In this document: piece by piece, positions 1 to 5,781 of the stretch
Numbering within the stretch: the stretch's first letter is position 1
Layout: every line of letters starts with the position of its first letter
Assembly (NCBI GenBank): GCA_947623975.1
Contig: CANQHY010000059.1
Coordinates: forward strand, 1 to 7,486
Length of the DNA: 7,486 nt
Source of the DNA: an uncultured Bacilli bacterium
Lineage (GTDB): Bacteria; Bacillota_I; Bacilli_A; RF39; UBA660
Reading direction: 5' to 3'
The notes under the pieces: model-generated
Told to the model about the DNA's origin: nothing
The model's database searches: none
What the model saw: the letters and a program-made list of their open reading frames with translations, nothing else
Translations under genes and position numbers: made by a program

Positions 1-77
1 TACTATTTCTACCAATTTAGTCTTACAAACTCTATTTAATTCTATTTTCTGAAATTTAACTTTTCATTTGAGCTTTT
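1..77. other. AT-rich intergenic start of window, no firm gene
   Basis: No gene can be supported here. The second forward frame is open from the window edge to a TGA at 50-52 and would give a 16-residue tail ending NSIF. This could be the last codons of an upstream + strand gene, which would fit the hairpin terminator at 96-128, but sixteen codons at an edge prove nothing. Confidence 0.3.
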
Positions 78-95
78 ACTTTGTCAACAGTCTGA
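78..95 (+). repeat. 18-bp motif, left copy of an inverted pair
   Basis: The sequence is ACTTTGTCAACAGTCTGA. Its reverse complement recurs at 7410-7427 with one mismatch (17 of 18). The left copy abuts the hairpin starting at 96, and the right copy abuts (sharing one base) the hairpin ending at 7410, so the two ends are mirror images: motif, hairpin, genes, hairpin, motif. The match does not extend outward beyond 18 bp. It may be a dispersed intergenic element linked to terminators or the remnant of mobile-element ends. The function is unknown. Confidence 0.7.
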
Positions 96-128
96 CATAC
101 TAATTATTTAGGATTAGTATGCTTTTTT
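96..128 (+). terminator. Rho-independent terminator-like hairpin
   Basis: A perfect 9-bp stem, CATACTAAT (96-104) with ATTAGTATG (113-121), encloses an 8-nt loop and is followed by CTTTTTT (122-128). The stem is AT-rich, so it is a modest terminator. It most likely ends a + strand transcript entering from outside the window. Only 16 nt separate the T-run from the helicase start codon, so the hairpin could also act as an attenuator in the helicase leader. Confidence 0.65.
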
Positions 129-144
129 ATTTAATAATAATAGT

Positions 145-1626
145 ATGGTAAAAAACATTTTTTGTAATAATAGTTATAAAATAGGCAATTTAACTTTAGA
201 TAAAGATCAAACAAGAGTTGTAAAGGAGAAGGCTAAATGTTATTTAGTGGTAGCAGGAGCAGGCAGTGGTAAAACTTTGACAATAGTAGCTAGAATCAAG
301 TATTTAATAGAAGAAAAACACGTTTCACCAAAAGATATTTTATGTATATCTTTTACTAACGAGACTGTTGATTCCTTAAAGAGAAGCCTAGAAAAATATA
401 ATTTTAAGGTAGATGTTAAAACTTTTCATAAACTTTCATTATACTTGATTAACGATTCTAAAATATCTTTATCAGCATCTAATTTTTTAGAATACGTTGC
501 CCAAGAATACTTTTATTCTTATCTTTATTTTGATGATACTTACAAATTATTACTTTCATATTTAGAAGATAAATCTTTAGAATTCGATAAATTTATTTCA
601 AATTTTATTAAAGTAGCAGTATCTTTTATTCATACTCTAAAAGCTTATAATTATGATTTCTCTTATTTTTATTTTCTGCTATTTTCTAAAAAAGTTTTAA
701 ATGATGATAAGATTTTACTTATTTTAATTTTTAAGATTTATGTTATTTATTCTTCTGAGTTAATAGCAGAAAATAAAATAGATTTAGACGATATTATTAA
801 TCTTGCTATTACTAAAGTTGACTCTATGAAGAAATTTAAGTACAAATATTTAATTATTGATGAGTATCAAGATACTTCTAATTCAAAATATTTGCTTATA
901 AAAAAATTAGTAAATAAATTTTCAATTAATTTGATGGCTGTCGGTGATGATTTTCAATCGATATATTCTTTTTCTGGATGTGATTTAGTCCTTTTTTTAA
1001 AATTCAAAAGTTTATTTGCACAATCCAAAATATTGAAAATTAAAAATAATTATCGTTGTCCTAAAGATATTGTGGATATTTCTAGAAGATTTATTTTAAA
1101 AAATAAAAATCAAGTAAGAAAAAGGCTTAAATCAAAAAAGTATATATCTAGACCAATTGTTATTGTTTATTCAAATAATGTATCGGAAGACATTCTTAAG
1201 ATTATAAAAAAATTAGATAATATAATGATTTTAGTAAGAAATAATAAAGATATTGATTTAATGGTCGATAATATTAATTTAAAAAAGGAAGATAAAAGAA
1301 TAATTTATTTAGATGAAGCTAAAGATATCCGCTGGTTTACAGTTCATGCTGCTAAAGGATTAGAAAGTGATTATGTAATAGTATTAAACCTAATTGATGA
1401 TTATTTAGGATTTCCCAATAAAATAGAAGATTATGATATTTTTAAATATATTAAGAAAAAAAGTGATAAATTCCTTTATGCAGAAGAGCGAAGACTTTTT
1501 TATGTAGCTTTGACTAGGGCAAGAAAAAAGGTATTCCTTTTTACTAATAAAGAAAATCCTTCCGTTTTTATAAAAGAATTATTAGATTGCTACAAATGGA
1601 AGATAAAAATAATAGATTTTGAATGA
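145..1626 (+). CDS. Compact UvrD/Helicase IV-like SF1A DNA helicase
   Basis: This is a predicted ATP-dependent 3'-5' DNA helicase/translocase of the UvrD/PcrA/Rep superfamily, cytoplasmic, acting in DNA repair or replication restart. All core motifs are visible: Q-motif (DQTR, 21-24), Walker A (AGAGSGKT, 37-44), Ia (SFTNETVDSL, 69-78), Ic (TFHKLS, 93-98), Walker B (IIDEYQDTS, 237-245), III (GDDFQSIYSFSG, 267-278), IV (NNYRC, 301-305), V (FTVHAAKGLESDYV, 398-411) and VI (EERRLFYVALTRAR, 447-460). At 493 residues it is well short of the roughly 650-750 usual for UvrD/PcrA. Motifs IV and V are only about 95 residues apart, so the 2B subdomain is reduced or absent. No N-terminal extension of the HelD kind is present. 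ATG at 145 is the only start in the open frame, and no Shine-Dalgarno sequence precedes it. By eye the gene is more AT-rich than its neighbours. The exact role is unknown. Confidence 0.92.
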   Translation: MVKNIFCNNSYKIGNLTLDKDQTRVVKEKAKCYLVVAGAGSGKTLTIVARIKYLIEEKHVSPKDILCISFTNETVDSLKRSLEKYNFKVDVKTFHKLSLYLINDSKISLSASNFLEYVAQEYFYSYLYFDDTYKLLLSYLEDKSLEFDKFISNFIKVAVSFIHTLKAYNYDFSYFYFLLFSKKVLNDDKILLILIFKIYVIYSSELIAENKIDLDDIINLAITKVDSMKKFKYKYLIIDEYQDTSNSKYLLIKKLVNKFSINLMAVGDDFQSIYSFSGCDLVLFLKFKSLFAQSKILKIKNNYRCPKDIVDISRRFILKNKNQVRKRLKSKKYISRPIVIVYSNNVSEDILKIIKKLDNIMILVRNNKDIDLMVDNINLKKEDKRIIYLDEAKDIRWFTVHAAKGLESDYVIVLNLIDDYLGFPNKIEDYDIFKYIKKKSDKFLYAEERRLFYVALTRARKKVFLFTNKENPSVFIKELLDCYKWKIKIIDFE

Positions 1627-1632
1627 TTACTT

Positions 1633-1657
1633 TGGTATACTATAGATAGTATGGAGG
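1633..1657 (+). promoter_or_regulatory. Extended -10 promoter and RBS ahead of the three-gene group
   Basis: In the 35-nt gap after the helicase stop, TGG-TATACT (1633-1641) is an extended -10 element with a 5/6 hexamer. No good -35 hexamer lies 16-18 nt upstream, which extended -10 promoters tolerate. Transcription would begin near 1648, just ahead of the strong Shine-Dalgarno GGAGG (1653-1657), which is 4 nt from the ATG at 1662. This suggests that the following genes need not depend on helicase transcription. Confidence 0.45.
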
Positions 1658-1661
1658 CTCT

Positions 1662-2240
1662 ATGAAAAAATATTGGCTATTTTTGATTATTGGGGTTTTA
1701 TTTGTTTTTGGTGGTGTATTTTTGTATTCGCGAAATAGTGATAATCCTATTGGTAGTGTTAATGAAAAAACATTATCTAGGAATGATGCGATAGGTATTG
1801 TAAATGGACTTGTTCAAAATGCTATAAAAGTTTATGAAAATCCTAAATCAGTATTTATTGTGGAAAATTCTTCTGAAGATGATGATTTTTACACAGTTAA
1901 TGTCGATAATTACAATAGTGTATTAAAGTCTATTTTTACTGATAATGGTATAAAACAATTAGAAAAAACAGAATTTGACGGCAAGAGTTTTTCTACTAAA
2001 GAGGAGAATGTTGTTTATTTATTGAAAGATATTCCTGTTAATAGTAGCTACATAAAAAGTAGTATAAATTATGATCAAGTAGCAATCTATGAAAAGAAAA
2101 TTAATTGTGTTGTGACGTTTTCCAGTTATGAAATAGATTCGCAGGATGTCTTAAATTACTATGTTATTACTAAAAATATTACTGTTGTGAAAAATGAAGA
2201 TAGTTGGTTAATTGAAAATTTTGATTACGTAAATAATTAG
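1662..2240 (+). CDS. Membrane-anchored extracytoplasmic protein, unknown function
   Basis: This 192-residue protein has one N-terminal hydrophobic helix (about 4-22) preceded by Lys2-Lys3. No lipobox cysteine follows, so it looks like an uncleaved anchor or signal-anchor and not a lipoprotein. The rest (about 23-192) should lie outside the membrane. It starts with a short polar linker, then a helical stretch (about 41-60) and alternating strand-like segments, ending in ITVVKNEDSWLIENFDY (173-189). That ending resembles the last strands of NTF2-like/DUF4878-type exported domains, but this is a shape impression only. The start at 1662 is fixed by GGAGG at 1653-1657. The next gene begins 8 nt after its stop with an RBS (TAGGAG) that overlaps the stop codon, so the two are almost certainly cotranscribed. 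I do not recognise a named family. Confidence 0.82.
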   Translation: MKKYWLFLIIGVLFVFGGVFLYSRNSDNPIGSVNEKTLSRNDAIGIVNGLVQNAIKVYENPKSVFIVENSSEDDDFYTVNVDNYNSVLKSIFTDNGIKQLEKTEFDGKSFSTKEENVVYLLKDIPVNSSYIKSSINYDQVAIYEKKINCVVTFSSYEIDSQDVLNYYVITKNITVVKNEDSWLIENFDYVNN

Positions 2241-2248
2241 GAGCGATT

Positions 2249-2806
2249 ATGAAGAAATATAAAATAGATTACAATCAATACCTTTTAGATGATTATATTG
2301 TAGGTGATACAGCGGTTATTAAGGTTTTAATTGATGATAAAGATTCTCTTTATAATAAATTAGATCCTAGAAAAATGTTATTAGACAAATCTATTTTGAA
2401 TTATATTACGGAAGAAGCATATAAAATACCTTACAAATATAATATTTCTATTGAATTATGTACATCTAGTTTAGCTGATAGTGAAAAAAGTAGGGTTGCT
2501 AAGATAATTAAAAATTACTATGCTGCTAAAGTATCTAATTGTGATAGTGTTATAAAAATAAATGTTATTAAATCGTTATGCTTTGTTTTGTTAGGAACAC
2601 TTATGATTATTTATTCCTTCTTAGGTTATAAATTCTTTGGGCCAGTTTATGAAGAAATTATAATGATAGTTGGTTGGGTTCTTACTTGGGAAGGAGTAGA
2701 TCTGTTACTTTTATCAAATAATGAATATAAAGTTAAAAGGAAAAACTATAAACAATTGTATAATGCCAAAGTTATTTTTTCAGATAAAGTAGAGCTAAAA
2801 GGTTAG
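2249..2806 (+). CDS. Two-helix membrane protein of unknown function
   Basis: This 185-residue protein has a soluble N-terminal region of about 105 residues (DYNQYLLDDYIVGDTAVIKV at 7-26, then a Pro/Lys/Tyr-containing segment). Two membrane helices follow (about 108-126 and 133-155) around a short loop, and then a basic C-terminal tail (VKRKNYKQLYNAKVIF, 162-177). The motif GWVLTWEGVDLLLLSNNEY (142-160), ending the second helix, looks conserved and resembles uncharacterised Bacillota membrane proteins I have seen, but I know no function for them. No signal peptide is visible, so the N-terminal domain is probably cytoplasmic. TAGGAG at 2238-2243 is its RBS. It lies 8 nt after the previous gene and 8 nt before the Tam41-type gene, so a role linked to phospholipid synthesis or membrane quality is possible, on context alone. 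Confidence 0.82.
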   Translation: MKKYKIDYNQYLLDDYIVGDTAVIKVLIDDKDSLYNKLDPRKMLLDKSILNYITEEAYKIPYKYNISIELCTSSLADSEKSRVAKIIKNYYAAKVSNCDSVIKINVIKSLCFVLLGTLMIIYSFLGYKFFGPVYEEIIMIVGWVLTWEGVDLLLLSNNEYKVKRKNYKQLYNAKVIFSDKVELKG

Positions 2807-2814
2807 GGGGATTT

Positions 2815-3765
2815 ATGGAAAATCTAAAAATAAGAGATAGAATTATTGATTTTATTGGAACACTTCCAACTCCAGTTTCTGTCAAAGCCTACGGATCAAG
2901 TGTAGCGTTTCAAGGAAGTGATTCAGAAAAAGATAAAAAACAAGTTGATTTAGTAGTTATAGTAGACGACATTAAAAAATTTTACGAAGAAAACTTAAAA
3001 GAAAATCGTTATATGTATAAACTAATACCGCGAATTTATTTTAAGCATGCAAAAGTAGATAGTTTAAAGAGTTATGCTTCAATTTGCTATACTACTCATA
3101 TTAATTATGGAATTGATACTTATAAAATGGGTGTAATTGAAAAAAAAGATGTTTTAGATGATTTATTAAATTGGAAAACCTTTTATATTGCAGGACGATT
3201 CCAGAAAGAAATGTTTACGCCTATAAGTGATGCTGAAATCGAGAAGGCAAACGCTATAAATAAGAAGAATGCTTTAACAGTAGCATTAGTCTTATTAGAT
3301 AGAAAAAATCCTACTATCGACAAACTTTATGAAACATTATGTTCCTTATCGTATATGGGAGATAATAGGAAGACATTGAAAGCTGAAGATCCTAATAAAG
3401 TTAAAAAAATTGCAACTTACAGTAAAGATTTTTTCGATCGTGAATACAAAGATAAGACAGATTTATTTACTGTTAATGATGACGGTAGTCTAAATATTGA
3501 TTACGATAAAGTAAAAAAAAGTACTTATTTTCTACCTTTAGCATTACGAAGTAAGATTTTAGCTATTTATGATGAAGAATTAAGTGAAGAAGATGAGCTT
3601 GAAAAGACAAGAGATGAAATTAAAAATTATCTTACTACGATAATAAGAAAGTCTAGTAAAGGTCAAACCAAAAAAGGAATACTTACAACTGGACCTAAAA
3701 ACTCTGTTTCTTATGCTTTAGCAAAATTAAAAAAAGGAAGAAGGAAAATTAAAAGCATGGAATAA
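2815..3765 (+). CDS. Tam41/Mmp37-type phosphatidate cytidylyltransferase (CDP-DAG synthase)
   Basis: It is predicted to convert CTP and phosphatidic acid to CDP-diacylglycerol and pyrophosphate on the inner face of the membrane, supplying phosphatidylglycerol and cardiolipin synthesis. The match to the Tam41 family (PF09139) runs end to end over 316 residues: the nucleotidyltransferase YGSSVAFQ (26-33) and VDLVVIVDD (44-52, with D45 and D51/D52 candidate metal ligands); FYEENLKENRYMYK (56-69), like the family's WH..NL..N..HY; YKMGVIEKKDVLDDLLNW (103-120) and KTFYIAGRFQKE (121-132); LSYMGDNR (178-185); PLALRSK (241-247); and the basic C-terminal region IIRKSSKGQTKKGILTTGP (276-294) plus a Lys/Arg-rich tail. 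Unlike CdsA it has no transmembrane helices and should bind the membrane peripherally. The start at 2815 is set by AGGGGG (2805-2810), which overlaps the previous stop. The family is best known from mitochondria, so a bacterial copy is notable. Confidence 0.93.
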   Translation: MENLKIRDRIIDFIGTLPTPVSVKAYGSSVAFQGSDSEKDKKQVDLVVIVDDIKKFYEENLKENRYMYKLIPRIYFKHAKVDSLKSYASICYTTHINYGIDTYKMGVIEKKDVLDDLLNWKTFYIAGRFQKEMFTPISDAEIEKANAINKKNALTVALVLLDRKNPTIDKLYETLCSLSYMGDNRKTLKAEDPNKVKKIATYSKDFFDREYKDKTDLFTVNDDGSLNIDYDKVKKSTYFLPLALRSKILAIYDEELSEEDELEKTRDEIKNYLTTIIRKSSKGQTKKGILTTGPKNSVSYALAKLKKGRRKIKSME

Positions 3766-3820
3766 TTTTTAAGTGTGTAAAATTATATATAAGTATTATG
3801 GATAATGGTGGTGATTCTAA
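3766..3820 (+). promoter_or_regulatory. Gap with possible weak promoter and an RBS for the zinc-ribbon gene
   Basis: This 55-nt spacer is the first real break after the Tam41-type gene. It holds several -10-like hexamers (TATTAT at 3794-3799, GATAAT at 3801-3806) but no convincing -35, so a promoter is possible and unproven. GGTGGTGAT (3807-3815) pairs well with the 3' end of 16S rRNA (one mismatch to GGAGGTGAT) and sits 5 nt before the ATG at 3821, which supports that start. Confidence 0.35.
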
Positions 3821-4855
3821 ATGAAAGCAGTTAATCATAAATGTCCCAACTGTAATGCCAGTTTAAAATATAATCCTAAAAGTAAAAATTGGATTTGTGA
3901 ATATTGTGGTGGTATATTTAGTCTTAAAGATTTAGAAAAAAATGAAAATAAATTTAAAAATGTTACTGAAAAAGTTAAAGATAATTCAGCTGACATGGAT
4001 GAGTATTATTGCGAAGATTGTGGAGCTAAAATATTAGCAGATAAAAATACTTCGGCTACTTTTTGTGTTTATTGTAAAAATACTGTCCTTTTAAAAAATA
4101 GATTAACTGATAAATTTGCTCCGGTTAAAATAATTCCTTTTACTAAAACTAAAGAAGAAGCAATAGAAGGATTTAAAAAAGTTTGTAAAGGTAAGTTGTT
4201 GATGCCAAAAGAATTTGACGATCCTAAAAATATTAAAGAAATAACTGGAGTTTATATACCTTTTTGGTTATATAGCTGTGATATGGACTATAAAATTACA
4301 GGAAAGGGTAATAGAGTATCGACTTGGAGCACTAGTGATTATATTTACACGAAAACCGATACATATCAGGTAGAAAGAGATGGTCAATTTTCTTTTTCTA
4401 ATATTCCAGTTGATGGTTCAACTAGGTTTAATGATGCGATAATGAATTCAATAGAACCTTTTGATTATTCGGAATTAGTGGATTTTAATCCTTCGTATTT
4501 AGCAGGATTTTTATCTGAAAAGTACGATGTAGAAGCAAATGATGCTAAAAAAATATGTATCGATAGGGCTAAAGAAAGTTGTTGCGACGAATTAAGTGGT
4601 GATATTGGTTATGCACCGTTTATCTTAGAAAATAAAAATGGTGAAATAAAAGATGAGAAAACGGATTACGTTTTGTTGCCAGTATGGATGCTAAATGTCA
4701 AATACAAAGATAAATTGTATACTTTTGCTATGAATGGTGAAACAGGTAAAATGATAGGGGACATCCCATATTCGTTAAAAAAGGCTGTATTTACATGGAT
4801 TATAATATTTACAATTAGTTTTTTAATTATGTTATTTATTACTTACGTTATTTAG
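3821..4855 (+). CDS. Double zinc-ribbon membrane protein, YdjG-like
   Basis: This 344-residue protein has two treble-clef/zinc-ribbon modules of CxxC-x14-CxxC spacing: C8/C11/C26/C29 and C64/C67/C82/C85. A soluble domain follows (about 95-315) containing FAPVKIIPFTKTKEEAIEGF (99-118) and GVYIPFWLYSC (143-153). One membrane helix sits at the C-terminus (about 322-343), giving a cytoplasmic, tail-anchored layout. The arrangement matches the 'TFIIB-type zinc ribbon' family that includes B. subtilis YdjG. The first-CxxC spacing suggests RNA-polymerase-like ribbons, but the tail anchor argues for a membrane adaptor role instead of transcription. The following TPM gene starts 8 nt after its stop behind a strong RBS. 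YdjG and YdjH are neighbours in the B. subtilis ydjFGHI envelope-stress operon, so the pairing supports both assignments. Here the PspA (YdjF) and SPFH (YdjI) partners are not next to them. Confidence 0.88.
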   Translation: MKAVNHKCPNCNASLKYNPKSKNWICEYCGGIFSLKDLEKNENKFKNVTEKVKDNSADMDEYYCEDCGAKILADKNTSATFCVYCKNTVLLKNRLTDKFAPVKIIPFTKTKEEAIEGFKKVCKGKLLMPKEFDDPKNIKEITGVYIPFWLYSCDMDYKITGKGNRVSTWSTSDYIYTKTDTYQVERDGQFSFSNIPVDGSTRFNDAIMNSIEPFDYSELVDFNPSYLAGFLSEKYDVEANDAKKICIDRAKESCCDELSGDIGYAPFILENKNGEIKDEKTDYVLLPVWMLNVKYKDKLYTFAMNGETGKMIGDIPYSLKKAVFTWIIIFTISFLIMLFITYVI

Positions 4856-4863
4856 GAGGGGCT

Positions 4864-5718
4864 ATGAAAAATAAAATTATTTTCTTTATAATAACTTTTT
4901 TATTGTTAGTAGCACCCTTTAAGACTGTAGCTATTTCTAATAGTGCAAAAGAGAATACTATAAAAGTAGATACGAGTAAGAAAATATACGATTTTGCAGA
5001 TCTTTTCAGTGATGCTGAAGAAAAAAATCTTTTTGATAAAGCTGTTACTTATATAAAAAAATATGATATGGATATAGCAGTTGTAACTATTAAGGAGAAT
5101 AATAAAGGTAGTGCTAAAAGCTATGCTGAAGATTTTTATGATTATAACGACTTTGGAGAAAATAAATCTAAAGATGGTCTTATACTTTTAATCGATATGG
5201 ATAATAGAGAACTTTGGATTACAACGACAGGATATGCTCAACTAGTTTATGATGATGGAAGATTAGAAAAGATTTTGGATGATATTTATTATTATGCTTC
5301 GATTGAAGATTACGGGATGTCGGCTGCAAGTTTTATTGATACAGCTTCTAGGTTTGCAGATCTTGGAGTAGCTGACTCTAATTCTAATTATTATGTCGAT
5401 GATAATGGTGAAATGGTAAAAAAGAAAAGTGCTAACTATCTAATTAGTATTTTAGTAGCGTTTGCTCTATCTTCTTTTACAACTTATATTTTTATATCTA
5501 GGCATAAGGGAATACGCGCAGTTAATGAAGCTGGTAATTATTTGAACAAAGAAAAAACAAGGATTCATATGCCAATGGGACATTTTCTTACCACTTTTAC
5601 ATCGAGAGTTCCAATAGTTCATAATTCTTTTGACAGTACTAGTAGTAGTCATGGAGGAAGTAGTATAAGTCATGGTAGTAGTGGAACGAGCCATGGCGGT
5701 GGTGGTAGACATTTTTAG
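4864..5718 (+). CDS. Secreted membrane-tethered TPM-domain protein, YdjH-like
   Basis: This 284-residue protein has a signal peptide (hydrophobic core about 5-18, likely cleavage after TVA at 21-23). A TPM domain follows (about 40-165): IYDFADLFSDAEEKNL (41-56), DMDIAVVTI (68-76), YAEDFYDYNDFG (87-98), KDGLILLIDMDNRELWITT (103-121) and the DDGRLEKILDD helix (130-140). Next comes a membrane helix (about 191-211), a cytoplasmic basic stretch (213-235), a conserved HFLTTFTSRVPI segment (240-251) and a Ser/His/Gly tail. TPM domains (TLP18.3, Psb32, MOLO-1) work in photosystem repair, receptor modulation and, in some members, acid phosphatase activity. The bacterial YdjH branch has no settled function. 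AGGAGG (4854-4859) overlaps the previous stop, so it is translated with the zinc-ribbon gene, as in ydjG-ydjH. Confidence 0.92.
   Translation: MKNKIIFFIITFLLLVAPFKTVAISNSAKENTIKVDTSKKIYDFADLFSDAEEKNLFDKAVTYIKKYDMDIAVVTIKENNKGSAKSYAEDFYDYNDFGENKSKDGLILLIDMDNRELWITTTGYAQLVYDDGRLEKILDDIYYYASIEDYGMSAASFIDTASRFADLGVADSNSNYYVDDNGEMVKKKSANYLISILVAFALSSFTTYIFISRHKGIRAVNEAGNYLNKEKTRIHMPMGHFLTTFTSRVPIVHNSFDSTSSSHGGSSISHGSSGTSHGGGGRHF
5647..5709 (+). repeat. Three in-frame 21-bp units encoding SHG heptads
   Basis: Three adjacent 21-bp units (5647-5667, 5668-5688, 5689-5709) each begin AGYCATGG and encode SHGGSSI, SHGSSGT and SHGGGGR. Histidines fall exactly seven residues apart at 263, 270 and 277, with a fourth at 283. 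The units have diverged in their second half (13 of 21 bases shared between the first two), so this is an old duplication or is kept by selection at the protein level. Confidence 0.6.
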
Positions 5719-5736
5719 TATAATTGCAGTTTAATT

Positions 5737-5776
5737 TTAACTTAGTTATTTTACATGATATAATTAATTGAGGAGG
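5737..5776 (+). promoter_or_regulatory. Extended -10 promoter and RBS for the last gene
   Basis: TGA-TATAAT (5756-5764) is a perfect -10 hexamer with a TGN extension. TTAACT (5737-5742, 4/6 to TTGACA) lies 16 nt upstream. Transcription should begin near 5771, so the leader is only about 11 nt and opens with the strong Shine-Dalgarno AGGAGG (5771-5776), 5 nt before the ATG at 5782. No terminator lies in the 63-nt gap, so read-through from the TPM gene is also likely. Confidence 0.65.
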
Positions 5777-5781
5777 ATTTT

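Noticed and set aside
1..52. Open frame at the left edge as the end of an upstream gene
   Set aside because: Only 16 codons before TGA, with no recognisable motif. It is plausible with the downstream hairpin but cannot be supported.
1624..1661. Read-through of the helicase UGA stop (UGA as Trp)
   Set aside because: Reading on would run out of frame into the next gene, which has its own promoter and RBS. All Trp codons in the window are TGG and stops elsewhere are TAA or TAG.
3762..3786. ATAATTTT/AAAATTAT inverted repeat after the Tam41-type gene as a terminator
   Set aside because: The stem is A-T only, the loop is 9 nt and no T-run follows, so it would be unstable and non-terminating.
5467..5712. 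Minus-strand ORF of 81 codons opposite the TPM gene
   Set aside because: Its Ser/Thr/Met-rich sequence is the antisense shadow of the repeated Gly/Ser/His codons. It has no RBS and no family resemblance.
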